Shown here one piece after another: positions 32,731 through 41,961 of a DNA stretch of 44,887 bases. Location: NCBI GenBank assembly GCA_016281385.1, contig JAEEIN010000088.1:1-44887 (forward strand), read 5' to 3'. Every line of letters starts with the position of its first letter. Positions within the stretch are counted from its first letter, which is position 1. Under the pieces are notes generated by a model. It was given only the letters and a program-made list of their open reading frames with translations. It had not been told where the DNA came from and did no database searches. Origin of the DNA: Lachnospiraceae bacterium. Its GTDB lineage: Bacteria > Bacillota > Clostridia > Lachnospirales > Lachnospiraceae. A program made the translations under genes and the position numbers.

Positions 32731-34410
32731 ATGAATTCTGTAACTATTGTTTCTGCAATTTTATCCATGTTAGCCGGAATCGGTATATTCCTGGTAGCAT
32801 GTTCCACCATGAGTTCCAACTTAGAGGCCGTCAGTTCCGGCAAGCTGCGGTCACTGTTTAAACGTGTCTCCGGCAACAAATTGATAGGCGTCGGAATAGG
32901 TGCCGTTACCACCGCTGCGATCCAAAGCTCCGGTGCAACCACCGTCATGATAATCGGTTTCGTTAACGCAGGCATCATGTCCCTTGCTCAGGCGGCCACG
33001 GTCATATACGGTGCCAACATCGGTACCACCATTACCGGTCAGATAGTCGCCCTTGGTATGACCGGCGACAACAGCCTTTCCACCACAGTCATCTTTTCCG
33101 CATTTGCAGGTGTCGGAGCCATGATCACCCTCTTTTCCAAGAAGGATCAGTTAAAGCGCTTCGGCGGTATTTTCTCGGGATTCGGTATGCTCTTTGTGGG
33201 CTTATCTATCATGAGCTCGTCGATGGGAACCTTCTCCGAACTTGACGCCGTCAAACAATTCCTTGCAAGGATAGACAGCGCCTTGTTGCTGGTACTTGTG
33301 GGTACCGTTTTCACGGCCATCATCCAGAGTTCCTCGGTCATGACCTCCATAACCATTACCATGGTTGTCACCGGCCTCGTCACTCTCGATCAGGGTATTT
33401 TCCTTACCATGGGTTCTAACATCGGTTCCTGCGTAGTTGCAATGATCGCAGGTCTCGGAAGCAGCAAGAACGCAAAAAGAACAGCTCTTATCCACCTTCT
33501 TTTTAACGTAGGCGGTGTTGTTTTGTTCATGATCCTGGGCTTACTTCTGACCGCCACCACCGGTGGCAACGCCTCCTTCGGCATGCTGTTTGAGCGCCTG
33601 TTCCCCAACGTTCCGCAGATCCAGCTGGCCATGTTCCACACGGTGTTTAACGTGCTGACAGTCGTTTTGTTTTTACCGCTTACCAATATCCTGGTGAAGA
33701 TAGTGACCAAGATCATTCCCGACAAGGAAGAAGAAAACGCCGAGGAAAACAAAAGAAGGCTCTACTACGTGGATCGCAACATGTTGAAGACCCCGCCTAT
33801 CGCGGTTGCTCAGCTGAAGAAAGAAATCGTGAATATGGCCGATATTGCCATGCGAAATTACATCTGCTCGCTGGAGACCATTTGCAAACTGGACTTCTCC
33901 CAGCAGGATCAGTTTAGAGAAAACGAAGAAGAAATTGACTATATAAACAAAGAACTTGTGAAATTTGTGGTGGAACTTTCAAAGCTTCCGCTTAGTGAAA
34001 AGGACCACAAATATGTGGCCACCACCTTCCATACCATAAGCGATCTTGAAAGAGTCGGCGATTACGCAGAAAACATCATGGAATACGCCGATACTCTCAA
34101 GAAGGAAAACCAGGGATTCTCCGAATCCGCAATCTTCGAGATCGCATACCTGCGTGAACACATAGAAAGACTCTACGATAATATCATTAAGGCATATACC
34201 ACCAAGGACTCCGCAGCTTTTGAAGAGGCTGACAAGATTGAGGATGAGATAGACAAGATCACCGCCAGAATGGAGGAAAATCACATCGTCAGACTCAATG
34301 AGGGCATCTGCACAGCCATTGTCGGATCACAGTATATGTCCCTTGCATCCAACTCCGAAAGAATTGCCGATCACCTTATAAATGTGGGCAAAATGATAAA
34401 TGAGTGGTAG
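32731..34410 (+). CDS. Na/Pi cotransporter family protein with C-terminal PhoU domain
   Basis: 559-residue membrane protein. Eight or so hydrophobic segments occupy residues 1-315, with the two inverted Na/Pi cotransporter repeats marked by AAIQSSGATTVMIIGF and AIIQSSSVMTSITITM. The last 200 residues form a PhoU-like helical domain (KEIVNMADIAMRNYI, HTISDLERVGDYAENIMEYA, SERIADHLINVGKMI). Probably imports phosphate with sodium, the PhoU part sensing or regulating. Start at 32731 has GGAGGG 7 nt upstream; upstream in-frame codons include the promoter. Confidence 0.94.
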   Translation: MNSVTIVSAILSMLAGIGIFLVACSTMSSNLEAVSSGKLRSLFKRVSGNKLIGVGIGAVTTAAIQSSGATTVMIIGFVNAGIMSLAQAATVIYGANIGTTITGQIVALGMTGDNSLSTTVIFSAFAGVGAMITLFSKKDQLKRFGGIFSGFGMLFVGLSIMSSSMGTFSELDAVKQFLARIDSALLLVLVGTVFTAIIQSSSVMTSITITMVVTGLVTLDQGIFLTMGSNIGSCVVAMIAGLGSSKNAKRTALIHLLFNVGGVVLFMILGLLLTATTGGNASFGMLFERLFPNVPQIQLAMFHTVFNVLTVVLFLPLTNILVKIVTKIIPDKEEENAEENKRRLYYVDRNMLKTPPIAVAQLKKEIVNMADIAMRNYICSLETICKLDFSQQDQFRENEEEIDYINKELVKFVVELSKLPLSEKDHKYVATTFHTISDLERVGDYAENIMEYADTLKKENQGFSESAIFEIAYLREHIERLYDNIIKAYTTKDSAAFEEADKIEDEIDKITARMEENHIVRLNEGICTAIVGSQYMSLASNSERIADHLINVGKMINEW

Positions 34411-34465
34411 GTTTCCACTTCTCTTTTGCAAGAGGTCAAAACTGATATTAATCGCACAGGACACG

Positions 34466-34498
34466 AAAAAGGTCGGGATCATCATTCCCGACCTTTTA
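34466..34498. terminator. Bidirectional terminator between Na/Pi gene and NUDIX gene
   Basis: 12-bp stem AAAAGGTCGGGA/TCCCGACCTTTT (34467-34478 and 34486-34497) with a 7-nt loop; plus strand ends TTTTAAT, minus strand ends TTTTTC. The last codons of the NUDIX gene (LKGRE and stop) are inside the stem. The stem sequence is almost the same as that at 32057-32086. Confidence 0.85.
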
Positions 34499-34928
34499 AT
34501 ATATTATCACGTCTTATTTTTTTGTATTCTTCATAAGCCTTTTCCAGGATCTGACGCTCATTCTGGAAATAAAGAAGGTGGTAGGCTTCGTGGTACTTGT
34601 AGTAGCCGGAATCCTCGAAATACTCCGAGCGCTGAGGGCGGGAATAGTAATTCTGGGATTTCATGAGGTACCACTTTACATGCTTAAGGATGCGTCCCTC
34701 CGGTGAATTGAATTCAAAGCTTGTTTCGTCAATGTACTTTATGATCTCACCGGTGGCACCGGTTTCTTCTTTAACTTCTCTGAGAGCCGTCTCCTCACAG
34801 GTCTCTCCTTCTTCCATGGAGCCCTTGGGGAGCACCCAGCCCGAATATCTGTCTCCGTAATTCTTATAAAGCAGCAGTATCTTGCCCTTATGTATGACAA
34901 CACCGCCACAGCTCGTGGCATTTTTCAT
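34482..34928 (-). CDS. NUDIX hydrolase
   Basis: 148-residue NUDIX family hydrolase. The NUDIX box is complete, GSMEEGETCEETALREVKEETGA (about residues 36-58), matching Gx5Ex7REUxEExGU. The N-terminal part CGGVVIHKGKILLLYKN and WVLPKGS are typical. Substrate not predictable. It is the last gene of the U32-SEDS/PBP operon, 17 nt after the fusion gene, and its final codons lie in the terminator stem. Confidence 0.93.
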   Translation of the reverse strand: MKNATSCGGVVIHKGKILLLYKNYGDRYSGWVLPKGSMEEGETCEETALREVKEETGATGEIIKYIDETSFEFNSPEGRILKHVKWYLMKSQNYYSRPQRSEYFEDSGYYKYHEAYHLLYFQNERQILEKAYEEYKKIRRDNILKGRE

Positions 34929-34945
34929 AGTTGAACTGTCCTTCC

Positions 34946-37741
34946 TTATTGTTCATCATTGTATTCAGAGTCGTCATATCTTCTGAAATACTCATCGAAT
35001 ATCTTCTTTGCCATGGGCACCGCACGTATACCCGATGCTCCGGCTTCCTCGAGGATTATTGTAACACAAATCTCAGGATCTTCAACAGGGGCAAATCCGG
35101 TAAACCATGAATGTGAGGAAGAAGAAAGAGAAGAAAACTCCGCAGATCCGGTCTTTCCGGCCACTGTATAGGAACTGTTTTTTAATTTTCTGGCAGTTCC
35201 TGTTTTTACAACTTCCTCCATATATTCCGAAAGGATATCCGATTCTTCTTTTGTCATAAGGGATGCATACTGCGTAGGTGTACCGAGAGTCGTAACCGTG
35301 TTATTGGCTGAATTGATGACACGATCAACCATATAGGGCTTCATAAGTACACCGTCGTTTGCAATTGCACAGGTAATGAGATTCATATGAACCGGTGTCA
35401 TAAGGGTCTCGCCCTGTCCGAAGGCGGTATGGACCATCTCAAGATCGTTCATCTCATCGTTAACGATACAGGAACTCTTACTGTAGCTGGCGGTAAGTGG
35501 CAGCTCATTGTTAAACAGCAATTCATCAAGGGTCTTCTGAAATGCCTGTCTGTTTAACAAAAGTCCGATATTACCGAAACTGGAGTTACAGGAAACAGCA
35601 AGGGATTTCTTAAGGTCAACATTTCCGTGTGTCTCATGGTTGTAGCATGTTATTTTTCCGTCGGGTGTACTCAGCTCACCGATACATCTGAAACGATAAT
35701 TCGCATAACTGTCCGGATTTTCCCTGATATACTCAAGAAGGGTCATTATCTTAAAACATGATCCCGGCGGGTACTGTCCCTGTGTCGCACGGTTTAAAAG
35801 TACCGTACTGGATTCATCCGCCAGAAGGTCTTCCCAGATTGAATCGATCTCATTGGGATTGAAATCAGGCTTTGATACCATTGCAAGTATCTCACCTGTC
35901 TTTGGATTCGAAACAACAACCGCACCGCGATAATTTCCGATAGATGTATATGCTGCTTTCTGAAGCCCCGCATCAAGTGTAGTAACAACACTGTCCGCCT
36001 TGTACTTCGAAGCAGAAATATCTGCAGCTATCCTCTCGGTCATTGGCTGGTTTGAATTGATCAGATAATAATTTGCCAGCGCCTCAAGTCCCATTCTTCC
36101 CTTGGTGGAATAACCGACGGAATGGGCAAAGATATTGGCATACGGGTAATATCTTATCTCCTCTCCGTCCACAACCTGGGTTTCGGCCAGCACTTCCATG
36201 TCACGGGAGTAAATGGAACCTCTGATGTTCTGCTTTATCAGAACCTCCTGACGGGGATTGTAACTGTTGTTTATATATTCTTCTTCCCTGACATTTGAAT
36301 TCAGGCAGATATATACGCTCATAACAAGAAATGTCGCAATAAAAAGGTACGAGATCCCCATTATGATATTTGGCTGTTTTGTAAAGAAGTTTTCCTTTTG
36401 CTGCTCTGCCGGTTTCTTATCATTGTAGGCTGCTACGGTTTCGGGCGTACTTCGCACAACGTAAAGCCCCTCAATGATGAAGAACGTAAATACCGTAGCC
36501 ATCACCGATGAACCACCGTAGCTTACCAGAGGAAGGGTTACGCCGGTAAGGGGAATGAACTTGATCTCACCGCCTACGGTAAGGAATACCTGAAATACAT
36601 AGGTCATGCCAAGGCCGATGGCAACGTACTTATAGAACGAATTCTTAAACCGCATGGAAATGTTTATGAACATCAAAAAGCAGCTTAAGCAGATAAGAAC
36701 AAGGCATATGGAAAAGATAAGCCCGAATTCCTGCGCGATGGCCGCAAAAATAAAGTCTGTCTCAACATAGGGGATGGTTTCGGGAGTACCGTCAAACAGT
36801 CCGAGACCGAACCAGCTTCCGCTGGAAATTGCAAAGAGTGACTGTGTTATCTGATAACCTTCATTGTCGATCACACTAAAAGGATCCTTAAAGGCAGCCA
36901 CACGCACCTGAACGTGGCGGAACACCCTGAAAGCAATAATGGACGCGGCCACCCCCGCCGCACTTCCAAGCAGCAGATAAAAATAATTTCTTGATGCGAT
37001 AAAGACCATCAGCACATAAACCACAAAGAAAATAAGTGCCGCACCAAGGTCCCTGCTCATTACAAGAAGAAGCACATGGATAGCCGCTATGACGGTTATA
37101 TAAACGATATTGAGAAATGAAGTACTGTTATAAAGGGCACCTGCCACAAAGAAAACAAACAGGATCTTTACAAATTCCGATGCCTGGAAAGACAGACCGA
37201 AAATGGAAATTGCCAGCTTTGAACCGTTTGCGATGGTACCGGTAAGATAAACGATACCCAGCAGAACAATGCCTGCGGTACCGTAAAACAGAGGCTTATT
37301 GGGAAGTTTTCTCATTCTGATCATCGCATAGGGTATGAAGCCCGCAATGACAATGGATATGGACACCACAATAAGCTGCTTGACAGCCATGGAAAAATCA
37401 AGCCTTGCCAGCATTACAAGCCCCACGCTTAAAAGCATGCTGACATTGTTGATGATAAGGCGGTTCATCCTGGGATAGACCATGGGGAAAATCTCCATCA
37501 CCGCCAGTATAACTATCTGAAAGACCGCGTAGAAAAACAAAAATCGTATATTACCGGATTTTAAGCATATGGAAAGAAAGCATGAAAAGTGCATGAGTAT
37601 CGTCAGAACCAGCTGACGCACATAAACGCCCTTCCGTGCCTTCTCATCCTTATAGCGAAAGACCAAGAAACATTCCATAGTATACAGAACCATGAATATG
37701 GTAATGAAATACTTGGAAAACGCGGTAATATACTGAACCAT
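34946..37741 (-). CDS. SEDS glycosyltransferase-class B PBP transpeptidase fusion
   Basis: 931 residues combining both halves of a peptidoglycan synthase. Residues 1-430: multispanning FtsW/RodA/SpoVE (SEDS) polymerase, with the catalytic aspartate probably Asp329 in VETDFIFAAIAQEFG and the conserved IPLTGVTLPLVSYGGSS. A further membrane segment at about 460-480 leads to the extracellular class B penicillin-binding protein part: dimerisation-like region 500-590, then SxxK as Ser661-Lys664 (PPGSCFKI), SxN as Ser717-Asn719, and KTG 863-865. All catalytic motifs are present. Normally these are two proteins. Start at 37741 after AGGAAC, 6 nt past the previous stop. Confidence 0.94.
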   Translation of the reverse strand: MVQYITAFSKYFITIFMVLYTMECFLVFRYKDEKARKGVYVRQLVLTILMHFSCFLSICLKSGNIRFLFFYAVFQIVILAVMEIFPMVYPRMNRLIINNVSMLLSVGLVMLARLDFSMAVKQLIVVSISIVIAGFIPYAMIRMRKLPNKPLFYGTAGIVLLGIVYLTGTIANGSKLAISIFGLSFQASEFVKILFVFFVAGALYNSTSFLNIVYITVIAAIHVLLLVMSRDLGAALIFFVVYVLMVFIASRNYFYLLLGSAAGVAASIIAFRVFRHVQVRVAAFKDPFSVIDNEGYQITQSLFAISSGSWFGLGLFDGTPETIPYVETDFIFAAIAQEFGLIFSICLVLICLSCFLMFINISMRFKNSFYKYVAIGLGMTYVFQVFLTVGGEIKFIPLTGVTLPLVSYGGSSVMATVFTFFIIEGLYVVRSTPETVAAYNDKKPAEQQKENFFTKQPNIIMGISYLFIATFLVMSVYICLNSNVREEEYINNSYNPRQEVLIKQNIRGSIYSRDMEVLAETQVVDGEEIRYYPYANIFAHSVGYSTKGRMGLEALANYYLINSNQPMTERIAADISASKYKADSVVTTLDAGLQKAAYTSIGNYRGAVVVSNPKTGEILAMVSKPDFNPNEIDSIWEDLLADESSTVLLNRATQGQYPPGSCFKIMTLLEYIRENPDSYANYRFRCIGELSTPDGKITCYNHETHGNVDLKKSLAVSCNSSFGNIGLLLNRQAFQKTLDELLFNNELPLTASYSKSSCIVNDEMNDLEMVHTAFGQGETLMTPVHMNLITCAIANDGVLMKPYMVDRVINSANNTVTTLGTPTQYASLMTKEESDILSEYMEEVVKTGTARKLKNSSYTVAGKTGSAEFSSLSSSSHSWFTGFAPVEDPEICVTIILEEAGASGIRAVPMAKKIFDEYFRRYDDSEYNDEQ

Positions 37742-37747
37742 CTGTTC

Positions 37748-38542
37748 CTATTCCACTCCGTGGGTAAAATAAGCTTTTGTAAATTCCTTGATGGGGAACT
37801 GTCCCATATTTCCGTTAAGGAGTTCCCTGTAGAAATCGATCACTCTTCCTGCAGCTGTATCGGATTCATCCGTAAAGGAAATAAGGAGATCCTTGGTAAA
37901 GTCGATGTCACTTCCCACAAATTCATGCAAGGATGTGGGGATCGGATTGTAAACAATGTTGTAGCAATTCTTGCACTGGAACAAAACGGGAAGGAGCATG
38001 TTCTTTCTGTCCTTAAGATATCCGAAGGTCTCTCCTGCTCCGCCCTTACACTCGGCTGCGGTATTTCTTATGCAGTTTGCGGAAACCATAAGGGGGAAAC
38101 GGCCGTAAACCGTAAGGATACCGGGACGGGACTCCTTGTTGTCGGTCATTTCATGCCTGGAAAGCTCGTAGGGATATACATAATTGGAAGAAAGCTTTGA
38201 ATAAACCTTCTGAGACTCCTCATTCCATGCATAAAGCCCTGCGCCCGTTATTATCTCTTTTGCAAAAACAAGCTCCTGCAAAAGCATAAGGCTTTCCGTA
38301 TTGTTGATAACAACGCCCTTTACCCTTTCATCCTTTGATGCGCTTTCGATAAACGCCCTTAAGCCGTCCTTGTCCTTATCCCTTACTACCATGGGAAGAT
38401 TGACATAGAACTTCTTATCCATATCAATGATCACCGAAAAGTCATCAAAAGCATCATAGGGAATGATGATATTGACATCGGTTCCTATATCATTTGAATA
38501 CTGCTGTGGCATTGTATATGAGATCCAAAGATTATATTTCAT
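37748..38542 (-). CDS. U32 peptidase-like C-terminal domain protein
   Basis: 264 residues. The segment VYGRFPLMVSANCIRNTAAEC followed by GYLKDRKNMLLPVLFQCKNCYNI matches the GR-x-PLM...C...C...DRK pattern of U32-family proteins, here corresponding to the C-terminal half of the long two-part U32 proteins of other Clostridia. It starts 11 nt inside the end of the upstream U32 gene, with GGAGG 9 nt before the ATG, so it is a coupled separate gene rather than an obvious frameshift. Precise function unknown. Confidence 0.75.
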   Translation of the reverse strand: MKYNLWISYTMPQQYSNDIGTDVNIIIPYDAFDDFSVIIDMDKKFYVNLPMVVRDKDKDGLRAFIESASKDERVKGVVINNTESLMLLQELVFAKEIITGAGLYAWNEESQKVYSKLSSNYVYPYELSRHEMTDNKESRPGILTVYGRFPLMVSANCIRNTAAECKGGAGETFGYLKDRKNMLLPVLFQCKNCYNIVYNPIPTSLHEFVGSDIDFTKDLLISFTDESDTAAGRVIDFYRELLNGNMGQFPIKEFTKAYFTHGVE

Positions 38543-39824
38543 TTAGTAAATCCTCCGTGGCTTTTCTTCTTAATTCATTTATGGTTTTAACGGGAATAAA
38601 ACAATCCCCCACCGTTTCAATATACAGTTCTTCAAATTCAAAGGGTGTATTTCCAAGCTTGCTTAAGCTTCTTTCGATATCATCCTTTGTAGTGGGCCTA
38701 GACTTGGCCTCCTCACACATAGGATCCGTGGCAGTTACCGAAATATCCTTATAACATAAGGTAAGGCTTAAGCCCGTTTTGGCAGATGCACTGAAGTAAC
38801 CGGTTATCTTCGCTTTCTTCAAAACTTCAACATAACGCTTTCTGATCTTAAGCATCAGGGCATCGTCATTTCCCGAATATCCGGGATTATCAAGGCTCAT
38901 CATTTCACGGCCCTTTTGCCTCTCATAATAGCCCGTGCCGATCTCCGATCGCATATAGATCGAACGAAGTTTTTCGATGTCCTTGGGATCAACAAAGAAG
39001 TCCCCTCCGCTATTATACAGATCGATGTATTTTCTGTAAACAGATGTGACAAAAGCAGTATATTCGGGCTTCTTCATCCTGCCTTCGATCTTTAACGAAT
39101 CAATGCCCGCATCAAGTAACTTATCAAGGATCGTCAGCGTACACTGATCCTTCATGGAAAGGAAATATCTGTCATGATATTCCTTCCCGTCAACTATGGC
39201 ATCGTACATCTGCCTGCAGGGGCCCGCACATCTTCCCCTGTTTCCGCTCCTGCCTCCCAGGGCTGATGAAAACAGGCACTGTCCCGAATAACAATAACAC
39301 ATTGCGCCGTGGATAAAGGTTTCAAGTTCAATATCGACGGTCTTCTTTATGGTTTCGATCTCTTTTAAAGAAAGCTCCCTTGCAAGAACAACACGTGTCG
39401 CGCCAAATTCCTTAAAGAACTGCGCAGATCCCGGACCGGTTATGAAACACTGTGTGCTCATATGTATCTCGGTTTCGGGATATGTATCACGAAGGACATT
39501 GGCAAGCCCTATGTCCTGAACGATAAAAGCATCAAGTCCGACTTTAACAAAGGGGGCAACAAACTCTACCGCTTTATCAAATTCCCGTTCCTTGACCAGT
39601 GTATTTACCGTAAGATATATCTTAACATCAAACAAATGGGCATATTTTATTGCCTTTACGATCTCCTCATCGGAAAAATTATCGGCGTAGGCCCTTGCCC
39701 CAAAAGCCTTCCCCCCGATATAGACCGCATCACAGCCTGCATTGATCGCACCCACAAGACCCTCGAAGTTTCCTGCGGGGGCCAGTAATTCAACCTTTCT
39801 TTTCAGTGTCCGTGATGATTTCAT
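38532..39824 (-). CDS. U32 family peptidase
   Basis: 430-residue U32-family protein (YrrO/RlhA type; members act in tRNA/rRNA hydroxylation or as collagenase-like proteases). Typical features: VELLAPAGNFEGLVGAINAGCDAVYIGGKAFGAR at the start, FIHGAMCYCYSGQCLFSS with GRSGNRGRCAGPCR (iron-sulfur cysteines), and SLKIEGRMKKPEY. Full length for the short form. The ATG at 39824 has no Shine-Dalgarno and stands 6 nt behind the T-run of the zapA terminator. Its C-terminal partner gene follows, overlapping. Confidence 0.93.
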   Translation of the reverse strand: MKSSRTLKRKVELLAPAGNFEGLVGAINAGCDAVYIGGKAFGARAYADNFSDEEIVKAIKYAHLFDVKIYLTVNTLVKEREFDKAVEFVAPFVKVGLDAFIVQDIGLANVLRDTYPETEIHMSTQCFITGPGSAQFFKEFGATRVVLARELSLKEIETIKKTVDIELETFIHGAMCYCYSGQCLFSSALGGRSGNRGRCAGPCRQMYDAIVDGKEYHDRYFLSMKDQCTLTILDKLLDAGIDSLKIEGRMKKPEYTAFVTSVYRKYIDLYNSGGDFFVDPKDIEKLRSIYMRSEIGTGYYERQKGREMMSLDNPGYSGNDDALMLKIRKRYVEVLKKAKITGYFSASAKTGLSLTLCYKDISVTATDPMCEEAKSRPTTKDDIERSLSKLGNTPFEFEELYIETVGDCFIPVKTINELRRKATEDLLNEI

Positions 39825-39829
39825 GTAAT

Positions 39830-39854
39830 AAAAAAGCCCTGTAAATGACAGGGC
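39830..39854 (-). terminator. Terminator of the ruvAB-zapA operon
   Basis: Perfect 7-bp stem GCCCTGT/ACAGGGC with a five-base loop (39836-39854), followed by TTTTTT on the minus strand, 8 nt after the zapA stop and directly before the U32 start. Confidence 0.85.
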
Positions 39855-39861
39855 CTTCTCC

Positions 39862-40263
39862 TTAGTTCATTTTTAATTCCGTTTCCAAACGAATGACTTT
39901 ATTGTTGGATTCATCAAGCTGGCTCTTAAGTTTTTTGGAGCTCTTTTCGCTGTTTTCAAGCTTGATCTGCGAAGCGATAAGCTCATGCTTCAGATCATAG
40001 AGTTCTTTTTCCTTGGCCTGCAGTTCCTCCTCAAGAAGAGATATCTGTTTTTTAGCCTTGAAATAATCATCCGCAATATTCAACTGTAACAGAATACTCT
40101 GGGTTTCCGAAGGAGCCTTGTGAAAACTGTCGACTCTGTTGAACTCGGAAATCTTTCCGTTGATGTAAGCTGCTACCTTCTGTAAATATTCCTCACTCTC
40201 ATACCCGCTAAGCCTTAGAACTTTACCGGCAATGATTACCTCAGTATCATTCTTGGATGCCAT
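39862..40263 (-). CDS. zapA: Cell division protein ZapA
   Basis: FtsZ-ring-associated protein ZapA, about 133 residues from the ATG at 40263 (GGAGG 10 nt upstream); the frame is open further but without support. N-terminal ZapA domain KNDTEVIIAGKVLRLSGYESEEYLQKVAAYINGKI, then a long coiled coil (about 70-133, LLEEELQAKEKELYDLKHEL) longer than in E. coli ZapA. Follows ruvB and has its own promoter inside the ruvB 3' end. Confidence 0.92.
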   Translation of the reverse strand: MASKNDTEVIIAGKVLRLSGYESEEYLQKVAAYINGKISEFNRVDSFHKAPSETQSILLQLNIADDYFKAKKQISLLEEELQAKEKELYDLKHELIASQIKLENSEKSSKKLKSQLDESNNKVIRLETELKMN

Positions 40264-40335
40264 ATACGACATACCTCCAAATAAGTGTCCCGATCCCAAT
40301 AACATACCAATGTGTCTGAAAACAAACACAAAATA

Positions 40336-40364
40336 ATTATAATTTAATCAGGTAGGAATTTCAA
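40336..40364 (-). promoter_or_regulatory. Promoter of zapA inside ruvB
   Basis: Minus strand -35 TTGAAA (40359-40364), 17-nt spacer, consensus -10 TATAAT (40336-40341). It overlaps the final codons of ruvB, leaving a leader of about 65 nt. Confidence 0.8.
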
Positions 40365-41343
40365 TACCTAAATGGCTATATGCAAGGTCCGTGACGCATC
40401 TTCCACGGGGGGTTCTGACAAGAAATCCGTTTTTGATAAGATAGGGTTCATAAACCTCTTCTATGGTTCCGGAATCCTCACCTATGGTGGCTGCAAGGTT
40501 ATCAAGACCTACGGGACCGCCTTTGTAAAGTTCGATCATGGTGGTAAGGATGTTCCTGTCTATATGATCAAGTCCCATCTTATCAACATCAAGAAGGTCC
40601 AGAGCCGTACGGGCAACCTCAGCGGTTATGGCACCGTCATACCTTACCTCGGCAAAGTCCCTTACGCGCTTAAGCATACGATTGGCAAGTCTGGGAGTTC
40701 CCCTGCTCCTCCTTGCGATCTCCGTTGCGCCCTCCGTATCGATCTTTACATTTAAGAGCTTTGCGGAATGCCTGATTATTAAAGACAGTTCCTCTACCGA
40801 ATAAAACTCAAGCTTGGCCACAACGCCGAAACGGTCACGTAAAGGAGCCGACAAAAGCCCGGCCCTTGTGGTGGCTCCCACAAGAGTAAACTTCGGAAGA
40901 TCGAGCCTGATGGACTTGGCAGAGGGGCCTTTTCCGATCATTATATCCAAAGAGTAATCCTCCATTGCAGGATATAACACTTCCTCGATCTGCTTGTTTA
41001 AACGATGGATCTCATCTATAAAAAGAAGGTCTCCCTCCTTAAGACCGCTTAAGATGGCAGCCATATCCCCGGGCTTTTCAATGGCAGGGCCGCTGGTGAT
41101 ACGGATATTAACATGCATCTCGTTTGCGATTATCTGCGCAAGAGTAGTCTTACCAAGACCGGGAGGTCCGTAAAGAAGCACATGATCAAGAGCCTCTTTG
41201 CGTCCCAAAGCCGCATCGATATAGACCTTCATGATCTCCTTGACCTTGTCCTGTCCGATATATTCTTTTAAATAGTGCGGACGTAAGGAACCGTCTAAAA
41301 CAACGTCCTCCTCCATCACATCGGTTTTGATTATATTTCCCAT
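40348..41343 (-). CDS. ruvB: Holliday junction branch migration helicase RuvB
   Basis: Hexameric AAA+ motor that drives branch migration with RuvA. 331 residues. Walker [13 protein letters not shown], Walker [11 protein letters not shown], sensor 1 [21 protein letters not shown], and the C-terminal winged helix ending [21 protein letters not shown]. Start at 41343 after AGGGG, 15 nt behind ruvA. Confidence 0.98.
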   Translation of the reverse strand: MGNIIKTDVMEEDVVLDGSLRPHYLKEYIGQDKVKEIMKVYIDAALGRKEALDHVLLYGPPGLGKTTLAQIIANEMHVNIRITSGPAIEKPGDMAAILSGLKEGDLLFIDEIHRLNKQIEEVLYPAMEDYSLDIMIGKGPSAKSIRLDLPKFTLVGATTRAGLLSAPLRDRFGVVAKLEFYSVEELSLIIRHSAKLLNVKIDTEGATEIARRSRGTPRLANRMLKRVRDFAEVRYDGAITAEVARTALDLLDVDKMGLDHIDRNILTTMIELYKGGPVGLDNLAATIGEDSGTIEEVYEPYLIKNGFLVRTPRGRCVTDLAYSHLGIEIPT

Positions 41344-41358
41344 AATGAACCCCTATGC

Positions 41359-41961
41359 TTACAGCAGGAATAAAAATGCCTTTTTTATGATATCTCCGGA
41401 AGAAAGCTCCTCGTAACCTTCCACACTTAAGATTGCTTTCTCGGAAGCCTTTCGATCGTAGCCCAGTGCAACCAGACCTTCCAGCGCATCCTTCGCCTCC
41501 CCTGACAGAGCTTTGTTTGAATCCTTGCCCGCCTCGGGTGAAAGACCGAGAACATCGTTGGGATCGATCTTATCCTTAAGGTCCACGATCATGCGCTCCG
41601 CCGTCTTCTTTCCGATACCGGGAGCCTTGGCGATCTTTGTGCTGTCGGAATTAAGGATCGCATACTTAAGATCCGGAACCGAGAATACCGAAAGGATCCC
41701 CTGCGCTCCCTTGGGACCCACGCCGCTGACACCGATGAGCATCAGGAACATATCCTGCTGATCCCTTGTATTAAAGCCGTAAAGGGTGATACCGTCCTCT
41801 CTGACACTCATATAGGTATATACCCTTACTTCATTGCCTATGGCCGGCAGTTCCTCACGCATGCTCTCGGAGACACTTACGATATATCCCACACCGCCCA
41901 CATCGATCATAATATGACCGGGACGGTTCTCAAGGAGTTCACCCCTCAGATATCCAATCAT
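41359..41961 (-). CDS. ruvA: Holliday junction branch migration protein RuvA
   Basis: DNA-binding partner of RuvB. About 200 residues from the ATG at 41961 (MIGYLRGELLENRP), preceded by AAAGGA; a TTG at 41979 is less likely. N-terminal OB fold (GHIMIDVGGVGYIV), helix-hairpin-helix region GVSGVGPKGAQGIL and APGIGKKTAERMIVDLKDK, and a C-terminal domain III (ALEGLVALGYDRKASEKAI). The start lies 23 nt inside the end of the Gx-transporter gene, so the two are coupled. Confidence 0.97.
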   Translation of the reverse strand: MIGYLRGELLENRPGHIMIDVGGVGYIVSVSESMREELPAIGNEVRVYTYMSVREDGITLYGFNTRDQQDMFLMLIGVSGVGPKGAQGILSVFSVPDLKYAILNSDSTKIAKAPGIGKKTAERMIVDLKDKIDPNDVLGLSPEAGKDSNKALSGEAKDALEGLVALGYDRKASEKAILSVEGYEELSSGDIIKKAFLFLL

